Shown here in pieces: positions 1-7,841 of a stretch of 64,000 nt of DNA (position 1 is the stretch's first letter; each line of letters opens with the position of its first letter). The notes under the pieces were generated by a model that was not told where the DNA came from, did no database searches, and was given only the letters and a program-made list of their open reading frames with translations. Made by a program: the position numbers and the translations under genes. The DNA lies in NCBI RefSeq assembly GCF_000176035.2, contig NC_015675.1, positions 5,088,001 to 5,152,000 of the forward strand, read 5' to 3'. Source of the stretch: Mesorhizobium opportunistum WSM2075 (GTDB lineage: Bacteria; Pseudomonadota; Alphaproteobacteria; Rhizobiales; Rhizobiaceae).

Positions 1-234
1 CAGGCGCTTTGGCATGTTTCAAGTTGCCGCCAGACTAACAGTGCCGCGCCCGATCACCAAGAGCCGGTTGCTGAATTTTGCCGGCTGGCCGCGCGGCCGC
101 CCGCGCGACAAGTGTTCGCGGTTGAATAGCCGGCTTCAATGAGGCATTTCTGAAATGGATTGAGGTCACCGGGCAGCCGGCCTCCCACCATCAGGCAAAA
201 AGGAAGCGGAAACGCAACGCATGGCAGTCAGGCA

Positions 235-1167
235 ATGAACTGGAGACGCTATTTCTGGCCGGTCGTCGGCATCGCCGCGGTGATCTTCTCACTGCTGCTG
301 CTCTGGCACGAACTGCGCGGCATTTCGCTCGACGATGTCTGGGAGGGTCTCGCGGCCATCCCAACCCGCGGCTGGGTCCTGGCGGCCGTGAGTTCGGTCA
401 TCGCCTATGCCTCGCTCGCCGGCTACGACCACATCGCCCTGCTTCATATCGGTAAAAAAGTGTCGTGGCTGTTCGTGACGCTCTGTTCCTTCACCACCTA
501 CGCCCTGTCGCACAACATCGGCGGCTCGGTGTTCTCCGGCGCCGTCATCCGCTACCGCGCCTACGGCACCAGGGGCCTGAACGGCCAGGATGTCGGCGTG
601 CTGGTGGCGATCTGCTGGATCACCTTCGTGCTGTCGACCATCCTCGTCTCCGGCCTCGTGCTGGTCTTCGAGCCGCAGGTTCTCGACCGGTTCTCCGGCA
701 TTGCCCATCACGGCCTGTCGGAAGCGGCGGGCATCGCCATGCTGATCCTCGTCGCCGCCTACATATTCGGCAGCTGGCTGCACCTGCGCCCGCTGAAGAT
801 CGCCAGCTTTCAGGTGCATTATCCAGCACTGCCGATCGTCGCCAGGCAATTGCTGGTCGGCCCGATCGAACTCCTGGCGGCGACCGCGATCATCTTCTTC
901 GCCCTGCCCGAGACCCACAATCCCGGCTATTTCGTCGTGCTCGGCGTGTTCCTCGTCTCGTTCTCGATCGCCCAGATCTCGCACGCACCGGGCGGCCTCG
1001 GCGTGTTCGAGGTGGTGTTCCTGGCCGGGCTTTCGGACATGGACCCGGTCGGGGTGCTGGCGGCGCTGCTGGTGTTCCGGCTGTTTTATCTCATCATCCC
1101 GCTGATTCTCGGGCTTGGCGTCGTGCTGTTCTTCGAACGCTCGCAGTTCAGCCGGACGGAGAGCTGA
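235..1167 (+). CDS. Lysylphosphatidylglycerol synthase-type/UPF0104 integral membrane protein
   Basis: A 310-residue multipass inner-membrane protein. Long hydrophobic segments run through the whole length, starting right after the N-terminal MNWRRYFWPV. The pattern, including a conserved Gly/Pro-rich stretch HAPGGLGVFE near residues 250-260, fits the UPF0104 family that corresponds to the membrane half of MprF. No C-terminal aminoacyltransferase domain is present, so lysyl-phosphatidylglycerol synthesis cannot be assigned; a flippase or lipid-handling role is only inference. An in-frame ATG at 160 would add 25 low-complexity residues; ATG 235 is preferred because the first membrane helix follows directly. 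It stands alone, followed by a hairpin repeat. Confidence 0.8.
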   Translation: MNWRRYFWPVVGIAAVIFSLLLLWHELRGISLDDVWEGLAAIPTRGWVLAAVSSVIAYASLAGYDHIALLHIGKKVSWLFVTLCSFTTYALSHNIGGSVFSGAVIRYRAYGTRGLNGQDVGVLVAICWITFVLSTILVSGLVLVFEPQVLDRFSGIAHHGLSEAAGIAMLILVAAYIFGSWLHLRPLKIASFQVHYPALPIVARQLLVGPIELLAATAIIFFALPETHNPGYFVVLGVFLVSFSIAQISHAPGGLGVFEVVFLAGLSDMDPVGVLAALLVFRLFYLIIPLILGLGVVLFFERSQFSRTES

Positions 1168-1180
1168 GACGCGTTCGGCG

Positions 1181-1289
1181 GCCTTCTCCCCGTTCACGGG
1201 GAGTTGAGGAGCGGTCCGCAAAGCGGACGAAAAGCCAACTGCTTGGCTTTTCGTCCGACGAACGCCGGCAGGCGGATGAGGGGCAGCGC
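1181..1289. repeat. RIME-like intergenic element with a perfect 15-bp stem
   Basis: The stretch starts with a ccttctcccc block and ends with the ggatgagggg block typical of rhizobial intergenic mosaic elements. Inside it lies a perfect inverted repeat, 1224-1238 against 1243-1257, with a CTGC loop. It follows the stop codon of the upstream membrane protein by about 15 bases and could act as a transcript end or stabiliser, but there is no T-run. Confidence 0.75.
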
Positions 1290-1410
1290 AAACTTGTGCG
1301 ATTGGCCGATTTGAGCCGCAGAGCAGGCTTGACTATTTTCCGCTGGCGGCTACAAGGCAGCGCTCAAGCGGCTCAGCCGTTCGGCCCGCGCGGTCCATGA
1401 CCACGCCTGC

Positions 1411-1484
1411 TGGGGAATAGGTTAACGGTAGACCCACGGACTCTGACTCCGTTAGTCCTGGTTCGAATCCAGGTTCCCCAGCCA
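1411..1484 (+). tRNA. tRNA-Gln (anticodon CTG)
   Basis: A complete cloverleaf can be folded by eye. The acceptor stem TGGGGAA pairs with TTCCCCA, the anticodon stem ACGGA/TCCGT (1436-1440 and 1448-1452) encloses the loop CTCTGAC with anticodon CTG at 1443-1445, and the T arm carries GTTCGAATCC. The terminal GCCA is encoded (1481-1484). The gene borders an accessory patch, as expected of a tRNA that can serve as an integration site, but I found no repeat of its 3' end downstream. Confidence 0.95.
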
Positions 1485-1571
1485 ACTCTCTTTCTTCGTT
1501 GTTTTTCAATGAGTTAAGCAATGTTAGCGCACATGAAGTGTTACACCTTTGTGGATGCTCCACATGGTCAT

Positions 1572-2087
1572 TTAGAGTCCTAGCGGCAGAGTTCCGATAA
1601 GTTGGCCGGTAAGACCGACAAGAACCCACTTAAGTCCCTTCCCCGACAAATCGCGCGCCTCACCATTTTCCACCAGATCCTCCAAGAATCCATGGATAGA
1701 GGCGCCCAGACGCTTTACGGCGATCGGATCAAGCAGGCCGTTCGGATCAATAATATCTAGATCGGCGCCAACTACGCTGCCGGCTGGCCCTGTGACCTGC
1801 CTCTTTATTGCCCATGCCTCCCGGCGAGATTCCAGCCGCAGCGCCGATTGCGCCAGCCGATAAGTCCAATCGAAAATCTTGTGTTCGTTCCGACGCCTGT
1901 CGGCGGTGAGTTTCTCGAATTTGGCTTGAATCTTCTCTGCCCTGCGAACGTTTCTAACACCCACTTTGTCGGCCAACCGGGTCAGTCCGCGCCCGAACAT
2001 GAAGGGCCACTCTTTGGTGAGCAAAAGAACCCCGTAGAAGTCGCAACATAGCCCCGCAACTCCCACCCAATGCTGGACGGATGACAT
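1572..2087 (-). CDS. Hypothetical small membrane protein downstream of the Abi-alpha gene
   Basis: I do not recognise a family. The 171-residue protein has a hydrophobic segment near residues 7-25 and a second at the extreme C terminus (WVLVGLTGQLIGTLPLGL), with a charged, probably helical middle rich in Arg and Lys. A GGAGG box lies seven bases before the ATG at 2087; a second in-frame ATG at 2093 is too close to it. It lies 63 bases downstream of the Abi-alpha-type gene on the same strand, so the two may be co-transcribed. Codon use is more mixed than in the neighbouring housekeeping genes. Confidence 0.65.
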   Translation of the reverse strand: MSSVQHWVGVAGLCCDFYGVLLLTKEWPFMFGRGLTRLADKVGVRNVRRAEKIQAKFEKLTADRRRNEHKIFDWTYRLAQSALRLESRREAWAIKRQVTGPAGSVVGADLDIIDPNGLLDPIAVKRLGASIHGFLEDLVENGEARDLSGKGLKWVLVGLTGQLIGTLPLGL

Positions 2088-2150
2088 TTCCATTCCTCCC
2101 CCAAAACGCTATTTTTGATTTCCTGCGTGGTTACCAGCGCCGTAGGCCAC

Positions 2151-3104
2151 CTATGGAGAACACGCCAGCAGGAACCGCGTTGCAAGGCCAGACAGCGAAT
2201 ACGCCGGCTGAATTGTCGGGTTTCGCTGAATCATTGGCCAATTGGGACGGACGCTTGTGATAAGGCTTTGAAGGGTGCTTTTCTTCTCGATGGCGGCGCC
2301 CGCCTGATCGTTCATCGCTCGTAGATATGCACGCAACCGCCTATCGTCAGCTACGAGTTCATTCTCCCTCCCGGTTTTTTTCTTGATGCCGACCTGGATA
2401 AGATTTTCTGGGATCGTGTATTCCGGAGAGTAAATCAATCCGATTCTAAGCAAATTGCTTATGGAATAGGAAATATTTTCTACACTAAATCCTTTGAACT
2501 GACCCTGATGCTCACCATCAGCCCAATCTGAGAACTCCTTTTCGATTTCATCAATCATGAGATCAAAACTCTTACCTCCCTTCATCTGCTTATTAACGTG
2601 AGCATCGTTCAATATTTCTCTACGCTTCGCAAATAATGCATCTCTTTTACTATTAAAGTCCATTATATACTTTAAGATCGCCGCATCTAGCCCGCTTAAA
2701 TTTCCAAGAATCCTAGAGAACGATGGATCAATATACTTGTCATTGGTCGGATTCATAGCGTTTGCGAGCAAAGCCGACCACATTTCTGTGAGGGAGATAT
2801 CCTCTTGCTTAGAGCACCCATCGAAGATCGCATAAAGCTCCCCCATCGGCAGGGATTTCGCATTCTCGATAGGGATGCCGGCCGCCTCCAAATGTTCCTT
2901 TGTCTTGATGAGGGTTGTGATGAGTCGCCGCGTTCTCCATTGCTTCACGTCGTCGCCAAACCATCCGCCAAATACATCCCCTAGAACGCCTGAAATGCCA
3001 TCCAGCGTTGTGTTCATCGCCCTTTCTGCCACGCGAGCCGCTGCGGCCTCCATCTCGCTTTTTATCAGCGTTATTTCCGGAGCAGGCGTTAGGTCGGTTC
3101 CCAT
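2151..3104 (-). CDS. Abi-alpha (DUF4393) family protein, putative abortive infection protein
   Basis: A 317-residue protein. Residues about 50-270 match the pattern I know for the Abi_alpha/DUF4393 family: a basic helical stretch (WRTRRLITTL), then LTEMWSALLANAM at 105-117, PSFSRILGNLS at 127-137 and a long helical tail. Members are linked by name to phage abortive infection, but the mechanism of this one is not visible. The chosen start follows an upstream region that reads as non-coding. The stretch 2380-2750 is markedly AT-rich against the window average, a sign of horizontal transfer. The next gene downstream on the same strand encodes a small membrane protein. Confidence 0.75.
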   Translation of the reverse strand: MGTDLTPAPEITLIKSEMEAAAARVAERAMNTTLDGISGVLGDVFGGWFGDDVKQWRTRRLITTLIKTKEHLEAAGIPIENAKSLPMGELYAIFDGCSKQEDISLTEMWSALLANAMNPTNDKYIDPSFSRILGNLSGLDAAILKYIMDFNSKRDALFAKRREILNDAHVNKQMKGGKSFDLMIDEIEKEFSDWADGEHQGQFKGFSVENISYSISNLLRIGLIYSPEYTIPENLIQVGIKKKTGRENELVADDRRLRAYLRAMNDQAGAAIEKKSTLQSLITSVRPNWPMIQRNPTIQPAYSLSGLATRFLLACSP

Positions 3105-3203
3105 CAAAAGCAGCCCTCTTCCCATTTGTCCCGCAGCAGAACATAAGGTTGTTCTGGTCACATGCAAATAGAACCCACTTCTGATAGCAAGACAGAGAAG
3201 CCG

Positions 3204-3533
3204 ATGAGCAACAATCCGGGAAAAAAGGGCAAACCGGCCCCTTGGGAAAAGCGTTCCGCCGAGCACCGCGAACACGTGCTTCAAGAATACCGGCTCGCCA
3301 ACCATGCTGCTTATGCCGAATGGTCCGAGCGACGACATGAAGCGGCAAAATCCTTCAGGCATGAAACTGGAGCCGACGACCTTTCGAACCGTGACATCTT
3401 TAAAGCGATGAAAGCTGCAGACGTGCGCTTGCGGGCATGGGAGAAGAATAATCCCAACCCGATGTCGTGGGACGATTACAAGCGACTGGAAGCAGAATTC
3501 GCGGCGCAATACGTGAAGAGGGACTTCTCATAG
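3204..3533 (+). CDS. Hypothetical charged protein
   Basis: No family recognised. The 109-residue product is very rich in Lys, Arg, Glu and Trp, has no membrane segment and looks helical throughout (for example RSAEHREHVLQEYRLANHAA). A start at 3162 (ATG) would add 14 residues; MSNNPGKK at 3204 is preferred. It diverges from the Abi-alpha gene with about 100 bases between the two starts, so they may share a control region. Presence in the accessory patch suggests mobile-element origin. Confidence 0.55.
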   Translation: MSNNPGKKGKPAPWEKRSAEHREHVLQEYRLANHAAYAEWSERRHEAAKSFRHETGADDLSNRDIFKAMKAADVRLRAWEKNNPNPMSWDDYKRLEAEFAAQYVKRDFS

Positions 3534-3624
3534 AGCAAGCCTTCCTTAACCGCGCCGCTAACGTCACCCCCTCTAGTTTCAAGCCGTGTGGAGTCTTTTG
3601 CCTTCGCGCTGCGGAGATTCATAC

Positions 3625-3936
3625 ATGCGCCGGACCGTGCTTTTACTCTCTGTTCTATTCTCGACGCCTGGCCTGGTTTCAGCCAGCGCCGAAGAAAAAT
3701 GGCCGTCCATCATCTACTTCGGCGAGAAGACCAATGAACGGGTTACCGGACCGCTGTATTGGGATGGCCAAGCCGGGCTGCTTGCACAACAGCGGCTGCG
3801 CGAGCAAAGCGGAAGCGCCGCGACTGGCTACGGTGCCATAAGTGAGATAACGGGCAATCCTAGAACCACACGCGTGGCCGGCTACACGAAGGCCAACGGA
3901 ACGCGGGTCACACCCTACTACAGGAGCCGGCGGTAA
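3625..3936 (+). CDS. Small secreted protein with GYTKANGTRVTPYYRS motif
   Basis: The 103-residue precursor begins with a clear Sec signal peptide (MRRTVLLLSVLFS, cleavage probably after SAS near residue 20). The mature part of about 80 residues ends in VAGYTKANGTRVTPYYRSRR, a motif that recurs in many small secreted rhizobial proteins, usually as GYxRxDGTxVxPHxRS. Its function is unknown. The in-frame ATG at 3586 would put the signal peptide after a non-hydrophobic leader, so 3625 is chosen. Confidence 0.65.
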   Translation: MRRTVLLLSVLFSTPGLVSASAEEKWPSIIYFGEKTNERVTGPLYWDGQAGLLAQQRLREQSGSAATGYGAISEITGNPRTTRVAGYTKANGTRVTPYYRSRR

Positions 3937-4065
3937 GCGGAAGAGCGCGGTATGATCCGCGCCCTTCGCATGTGTGCCATTATCTAGCTGACCGTTGCGT
4001 AGCCGTGATCCTGTGGCCACTTTCGAGGCCGTTGGGGGAAGAGGAATTATTTCCTATTGCCAGCC

Positions 4066-4605
4066 TTATCGGCCGGGCTCATCCCAATGTGGCTTATGTG
4101 CCTCTGCTTGGAGCAGTGGGAGTATCCGTTGGGCTTCGGTTACGAGGGCCTGAATGTTAAATTCCTCTCCCCAGAATATGACGTCCGTCGTTTGCGGATC
4201 GAACATTCGGAACATGTCCGTTGGCTCCATCCCAACGATGGCACTGTTTTTAGGCCCGATGATCTTATCAGCATGATTGTGCGACTTAGATTCGGCCCAC
4301 CACCTGTCTATGCGCTCGTCCATGTGCTCAAAATTGTTTCGCATATTGACGTCCCGGAGCGGCGAGTCATCGGCAATGCCAATGCTTTGGCGGAGTCGCT
4401 CGCGTTGGTTGGCGAGTTTTCCCTTCTGCCCCCACAACATTTTAGAGATGTTCGCGCCAGCATTAAGCAGGTTTTGCACCGCGTATAAAACGTGGTCGAT
4501 GTTATGTGAGGCTAGGCCCGCGTTTATCTCGTTGGCTGCGGTGAGGAGGAACTTACATTGATCCAAGACCTGCCGCTGAAAGACGCGAAGATGAAACGTT
4601 TCCAT
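4066..4605 (-). CDS. Hypothetical protein with an RX4H (HEPN-like) motif
   Basis: A 179-residue soluble, helix-rich protein. Residues 89-94 read RNNFEH followed by MDERIDRWW, which fits the RX4-6H motif of HEPN-fold RNases and resembles the RNxxEHxDERL signature of an uncharacterised family. The N-terminal half (RQVLDQCKFLLTAANEINAG) is helical, as expected of the fold. The start is an ATG preceded by AGGA at six bases; a GTG at 4623 is possible. No nucleotidyltransferase antitoxin (MNT) is encoded beside it. A HEPN nuclease role in defence is inference; the alternative is a plain structural helical protein. Confidence 0.6.
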   Translation of the reverse strand: METFHLRVFQRQVLDQCKFLLTAANEINAGLASHNIDHVLYAVQNLLNAGANISKMLWGQKGKLANQRERLRQSIGIADDSPLRDVNMRNNFEHMDERIDRWWAESKSHNHADKIIGPKNSAIVGMEPTDMFRMFDPQTTDVIFWGEEFNIQALVTEAQRILPLLQAEAHKPHWDEPGR

Positions 4606-4681
4606 TTGGAATCCTAAAATCACCGGCTAAACACGCGTTCAAAGCACGTATTGTGAGCGCAAAACCAAAGCGCGTCTACTC

Positions 4682-4732
4682 GGGCCTTCGGCCCTCCCTG
4701 CGCGGCCTTCGGCCTTGCTCGCGCTTCGCGCG
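4682..4732. repeat. Row of three short TTC-loop hairpins
   Basis: GGGCC-TTC-GGCCC (4682-4694), GGCC-TTC-GGCC (4704-4714) and CGCGC-TTC-GCGCG (4720-4732) follow each other at ten- and five-base gaps. Each stem is perfect. Such clusters occur at ends of mobile or plasmid-derived segments; function unknown. Confidence 0.6.
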
Positions 4733-4815
4733 ACCTCTTTGGTCTTTTCGAACCGGGTCTTGTTTCCTTCCCGCTTGCTTTTCTCGTCGCCCAATCCCTG
4801 CAGTATATGACTTTC

Positions 4816-4863
4816 CCCCTGTCCTAAAAGTCAGCACTTAAATGATGACACTTAGGACAGGGG
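4816..4863. repeat. 12-bp perfect inverted repeat, possible IS end remnant
   Basis: CCCCTGTCCTAA at 4816-4827 is matched by TTAGGACAGGGG at 4852-4863 across a 24-base AT-rich spacer. The TGTCCTAA-type terminus resembles insertion-sequence ends lying head to head, but no transposase remains, so this is a guess. Confidence 0.5.
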
Positions 4864-4915
4864 AAGCGATCCCTCAAATCAGAAATGAAGCGCCGATAAC
4901 GTCGCGACCAAGCAC

Positions 4916-5020
4916 ATGACGATGAAGACACCGCCGGTCGTTTCACGGCAGGACTGGGAAGCCGCACGCGAAAAGATGCTGGTGAAGGAAAAGGCGACGC
5001 TTCACAGACCGAGTGTCTGA
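4916..5020 (+). pseudogene. DUF899 family gene, 5' remnant
   Basis: The frame encodes about 27 residues that look like the start of a DUF899 (thioredoxin-like) protein: MTMKTPPVVSRQDWEAAREK, then MLVKEKA. It then runs into unrelated sequence and stops after 34 codons. Family members are several hundred residues with a CxxC-like region, all missing here. The break at about 4996 marks a deletion or insertion junction. Confidence 0.6.
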
Positions 5021-5244
5021 CTGGCGCCCAGATGCACGAAAACTGCCGAAGGTGCCATCGTCTCATGCATGGCAGATTGACGGGTGGCCTCGACCAAGAC
5101 GGCCGCTGCCCGTTCAACCCGGTCGGCCGCATGGTCGACCTGGTCGAGCTTCTTCGCCAGCCGGCCGTGCAGCTTCGAAAGCCGTGTTGCATGATGGGCG
5201 GCGCTTCGCTTTCGGCCGTCCAGATTGAGCGGTTCAAAAAACAT
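5002..5244 (-). CDS. Hypothetical small coiled-coil protein (uncertain)
   Basis: An 80-residue frame with a helical, heptad-like middle (KLHGRLAKKLDQVDHAADRV) and a GAGG box four bases before its ATG. No family is recognised. Its 3' end overlaps the DUF899 remnant, and the plus-strand frames opposite look like shadows. It could be chance; I keep it because the composition is protein-like. Confidence 0.3.
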   Translation of the reverse strand: MFFEPLNLDGRKRSAAHHATRLSKLHGRLAKKLDQVDHAADRVERAAAVLVEATRQSAMHETMAPSAVFVHLGASQTLGL

Positions 5245-5427
5245 GGGGACCTCACTGTGCGCAACGAATCCTTACGCCGGCTTCTCACGGTTTGCGATTC
5301 CTTCAAAAGGACGAGGCCCTATCCCTTTGATCCGACCCGGCTCCCTCCTCAGAGGCAAATAACGCGTTGGTCATGGCAGTCGCTGCCGGGCTAAGCTCCG
5401 CAAAGGTTTTTTGCATTGGGCTCCATA

Positions 5428-6060
5428 ATGGTCACTGACAGCCAGTACATTCTCGAAAGCATCAGCCAGGGCTGTGCGGTGCTTGACGATGGCGAATTCC
5501 TCATCGACAGGCTGGTGAAGTATGTCGGCAACGGAAGGATCCGTTGGCACGTCGAGTTTCGCGGGCACCGGATCGAGTTCACGACCGGCCAGCTCAAGAA
5601 GCAGCCTACTTTCCGCAGGAAGATACTCGAACAGGCTGGTGTGCTGCCGCCCCAGCGTGCCGGGACCAATTACAGGCGATGGGCACTCGACCTGAGGAAG
5701 AATGCCATCGAGCTTCCCTGGCGCGATAGGCCTGTCGATGCCGGTTTTGCCATCGACAGGCTCGCTAGCCATGGCGATGGCCGCTGGACGGTTGAATACC
5801 AGGGCAAGGTCATCAAGTTCACGACGACCAAGCTCCGCCGGCAAACCAGTTTCCGCAAGAGGATGCTGCTCAAGGCCAAGGTGCTGCCGCCGCAGCTGGA
5901 TCCAGTTGCCTATCGGAAATGGATGGACTGGCTCATTCAAAACGCCACCGAGGCTACCCCGCAGGCCGACGATGCCTTGATTTCAGAGAAAAGCTGGCTC
6001 GACGACCTGCCAGAGCTGGCCGGATGGCAAAATGAAGCGGTGCCCGAAGGGACCGACTAA
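5428..6060 (+). CDS. Hypothetical protein with two tandem homologous domains
   Basis: A 210-residue soluble basic protein made of two copies of one module. The first covers about residues 22-95 (FLIDRLVKYVGNGRIRWHVE ... GVLPPQ) and the second about 103-178 (FAIDRLASHGDGRWTVEYQG ... KVLPPQ). Each copy reads as a short beta-sheet unit ending in a FTTxxLxxQxxFRxxxL helix, LPPQ, and a YRxW helix. The layout recalls small modules found next to primases on phages and integrative elements, a weak analogy only. An acidic tail ends the protein. ATG 5428 is used; a TTG lies at 5416. Confidence 0.65.
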   Translation: MVTDSQYILESISQGCAVLDDGEFLIDRLVKYVGNGRIRWHVEFRGHRIEFTTGQLKKQPTFRRKILEQAGVLPPQRAGTNYRRWALDLRKNAIELPWRDRPVDAGFAIDRLASHGDGRWTVEYQGKVIKFTTTKLRRQTSFRKRMLLKAKVLPPQLDPVAYRKWMDWLIQNATEATPQADDALISEKSWLDDLPELAGWQNEAVPEGTD

Positions 6061-6098
6061 GGGCGGCGGTAATACCTGGAACAGCCGATCAAACTTGA

Positions 6099-7793
6099 AT
6101 GGAAGACATGGACCGCTTCAATCTCGGCACCTACCGCCGCCCCATCTCTACCCGCTCGACTGAAACCCAGCGCTGGTTCGATGTCGGGCTGAACTGGTGC
6201 TACGGCTTCAATCATGAGGAAGGCATCAAGTGTTTTGAGAAGGCGCTGGAAACGGATCCGGACTGTCCGATGGTGCATTGGGGCATCGCCTATGCCGCCG
6301 GGCCTTTCTACAACCTGACCTGGAAGGAGCATGGCGAGGCCGAGGCAAACAGCGCGACGAAGCGCTGCTTCGAGCATGTGCAACAGGCGCACGCCAATGC
6401 GGCTGCCGCCAGCGAGATCGAACGGGCCTTGATCGAGGCGCTGGCCGCTCGCTTCCAGAAGCCACAGAAGGTGAGCCCACAGGAATTCGAGCAGTGGGAC
6501 GATGCCTATGCCGCCGCGATGCGGCTGGTCTACCAGGATTTTCCTGATGACCATGACGTGATGGCACTGCTGGTCGAGGCGCTGATGATGCGCACGGTGC
6601 GGCGGCTGTGGAACCTCAAGACCGGTGCGCCGGCGCCGAACTCGGACGTGCTTGAAGCCCTGGAGGTCTGCGAGCGGTCAATCCGGTTGGCAGACCGGGC
6701 CGGCGTCGCCCAGCATCCGGCGATCGTCCACCTGCACATCCATCTCTTGGAAATGTCCACCATGCCGGAACGCGGCATGCGCTCGGCGGACCTGCTCGGG
6801 CAGATGTGTCCCGATGCCGGGCACATGAACCACATGCCCGGCCATATCTATGTGCTGTGCGGCGAATACGAGAAGGCGAAACTCGCCAGCGAAAAGGCGG
6901 TGCGCGCCAACGACCTCTATCTCGCCTATGCCAACGAGCCGACCTACTATCTGCTCGGCTGCTGCCACGATCTGCACCTGATGATGTTCACCTGCATGCT
7001 GTCAGGCCAATACCGGCCGGCGCTGTGGGCCGCCGACAAGGTGCGAAGCCTGGTCGTGCGCGACGTGGTCGCCATCCAGGATCGTCCCAAGCTCACGCAA
7101 ACAGTGGAAGGCTATCACGCGATGAAGTCGCATGTGCTCGTGCGCTTCGGCCGCTGGCAGGAGATCATCGACGAACCGGTGACGGCGGAGCCCGGCCTCT
7201 ATGTACTGACGGCGGCCATGCAGCACTACGCCAAGGGCGTCGCGCACGCGACGCTGAGGCAATTCGCCGAGGCCGAGCGCGAGCGTGAGCGGTTCCACCG
7301 GCATGTGGAAAGCATTGCGCCGGAGCGGCGTTTTCTCAGCAATCCCACCCGTGCCTCGCTCGCGGTCGGGGCTGCCTTGCTCGATGGCGAGCTTGCCTAT
7401 CACCAGGGCCGGCACGACGAGGCTTATGGCCATCTGCGGCAAGCGGTCGAGCTGGACGACAACCTCTCCTACACCGAGCCATGGGCGTGGATGCACCCGC
7501 CGCGCCATGCACTGGCCGCCCTGCTGCTCGACCAGGGCCACGCCGAGGAGGCCGAGCAGGTCTACCGCGACGATCTCGGCCTCAGCGGCACGGTGCAGCG
7601 CTGCGCCCAGCACCCGAACAATGTCTGGGCACTGCACGGGCTGGTGGAATGCCTGACACGGCGTGGCGAGAGCGACGAATTGCAGGCGCTGCAGGCACGT
7701 CTTGCCGTGGCGTCGGCCAAGGCGGACGTGCCGATCACCTCGTCCTGCCTATGCAGGACGAGCGTGCAAGCGGATCATTGCTGCTGTCATTGA
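6099..7793 (+). CDS. Tetratricopeptide repeat protein
   Basis: A 564-residue soluble protein of helical repeats. The opening WFDVGLNWCYGFNHEEGIKC is a typical first TPR, followed by paired helices to the end (for example GEYEKAKLASEKAVRANDLY near 250). No signal peptide. Bacterial relatives are scaffold or carrier-binding proteins without known activity. The C terminus is odd: the last 20 residues contain five Cys and a terminal His (CLCR...CCCH), which could bind metal or result from drift. The gene starts 38 bases after the two-repeat protein and could be co-transcribed with it. A second ATG at 6108 is possible. Confidence 0.8.
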   Translation: MEDMDRFNLGTYRRPISTRSTETQRWFDVGLNWCYGFNHEEGIKCFEKALETDPDCPMVHWGIAYAAGPFYNLTWKEHGEAEANSATKRCFEHVQQAHANAAAASEIERALIEALAARFQKPQKVSPQEFEQWDDAYAAAMRLVYQDFPDDHDVMALLVEALMMRTVRRLWNLKTGAPAPNSDVLEALEVCERSIRLADRAGVAQHPAIVHLHIHLLEMSTMPERGMRSADLLGQMCPDAGHMNHMPGHIYVLCGEYEKAKLASEKAVRANDLYLAYANEPTYYLLGCCHDLHLMMFTCMLSGQYRPALWAADKVRSLVVRDVVAIQDRPKLTQTVEGYHAMKSHVLVRFGRWQEIIDEPVTAEPGLYVLTAAMQHYAKGVAHATLRQFAEAERERERFHRHVESIAPERRFLSNPTRASLAVGAALLDGELAYHQGRHDEAYGHLRQAVELDDNLSYTEPWAWMHPPRHALAALLLDQGHAEEAEQVYRDDLGLSGTVQRCAQHPNNVWALHGLVECLTRRGESDELQALQARLAVASAKADVPITSSCLCRTSVQADHCCCH

Positions 7794-7841
7794 AGCTGTC
7801 GCGGAAGTGGGCCGTCGCGCTGACGCGAACGGCACCTTCCG

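Larger units (their letters stand above)
4606..5427. other. Gene-poor decayed stretch in the accessory patch
   Basis: About 820 bases with no convincing full gene. In order it holds three TTC-loop hairpins (4682-4694, 4704-4714, 4720-4732), a 12-bp inverted repeat (4816-4863), the 5' remnant of a DUF899 gene (4916-5020) and one weak coiled-coil reading frame on the minus strand (5002-5244). It looks like the scar of past insertions and deletions. Confidence 0.6.

Noticed and set aside
4653..4841. A 62-codon frame over the hairpin row
   Set aside because: It consists of the hairpin repeats read as protein and has no ribosome site or similarity.
1484..5427. A direct repeat of the tRNA-Gln 3' end (attR) marking an integrated island
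   Set aside because: I looked for the GTTCGAATCC/GGTTCCCCAGCCA sequence downstream and did not find it, so a true integrase-type island is not shown. No integrase gene is present either.
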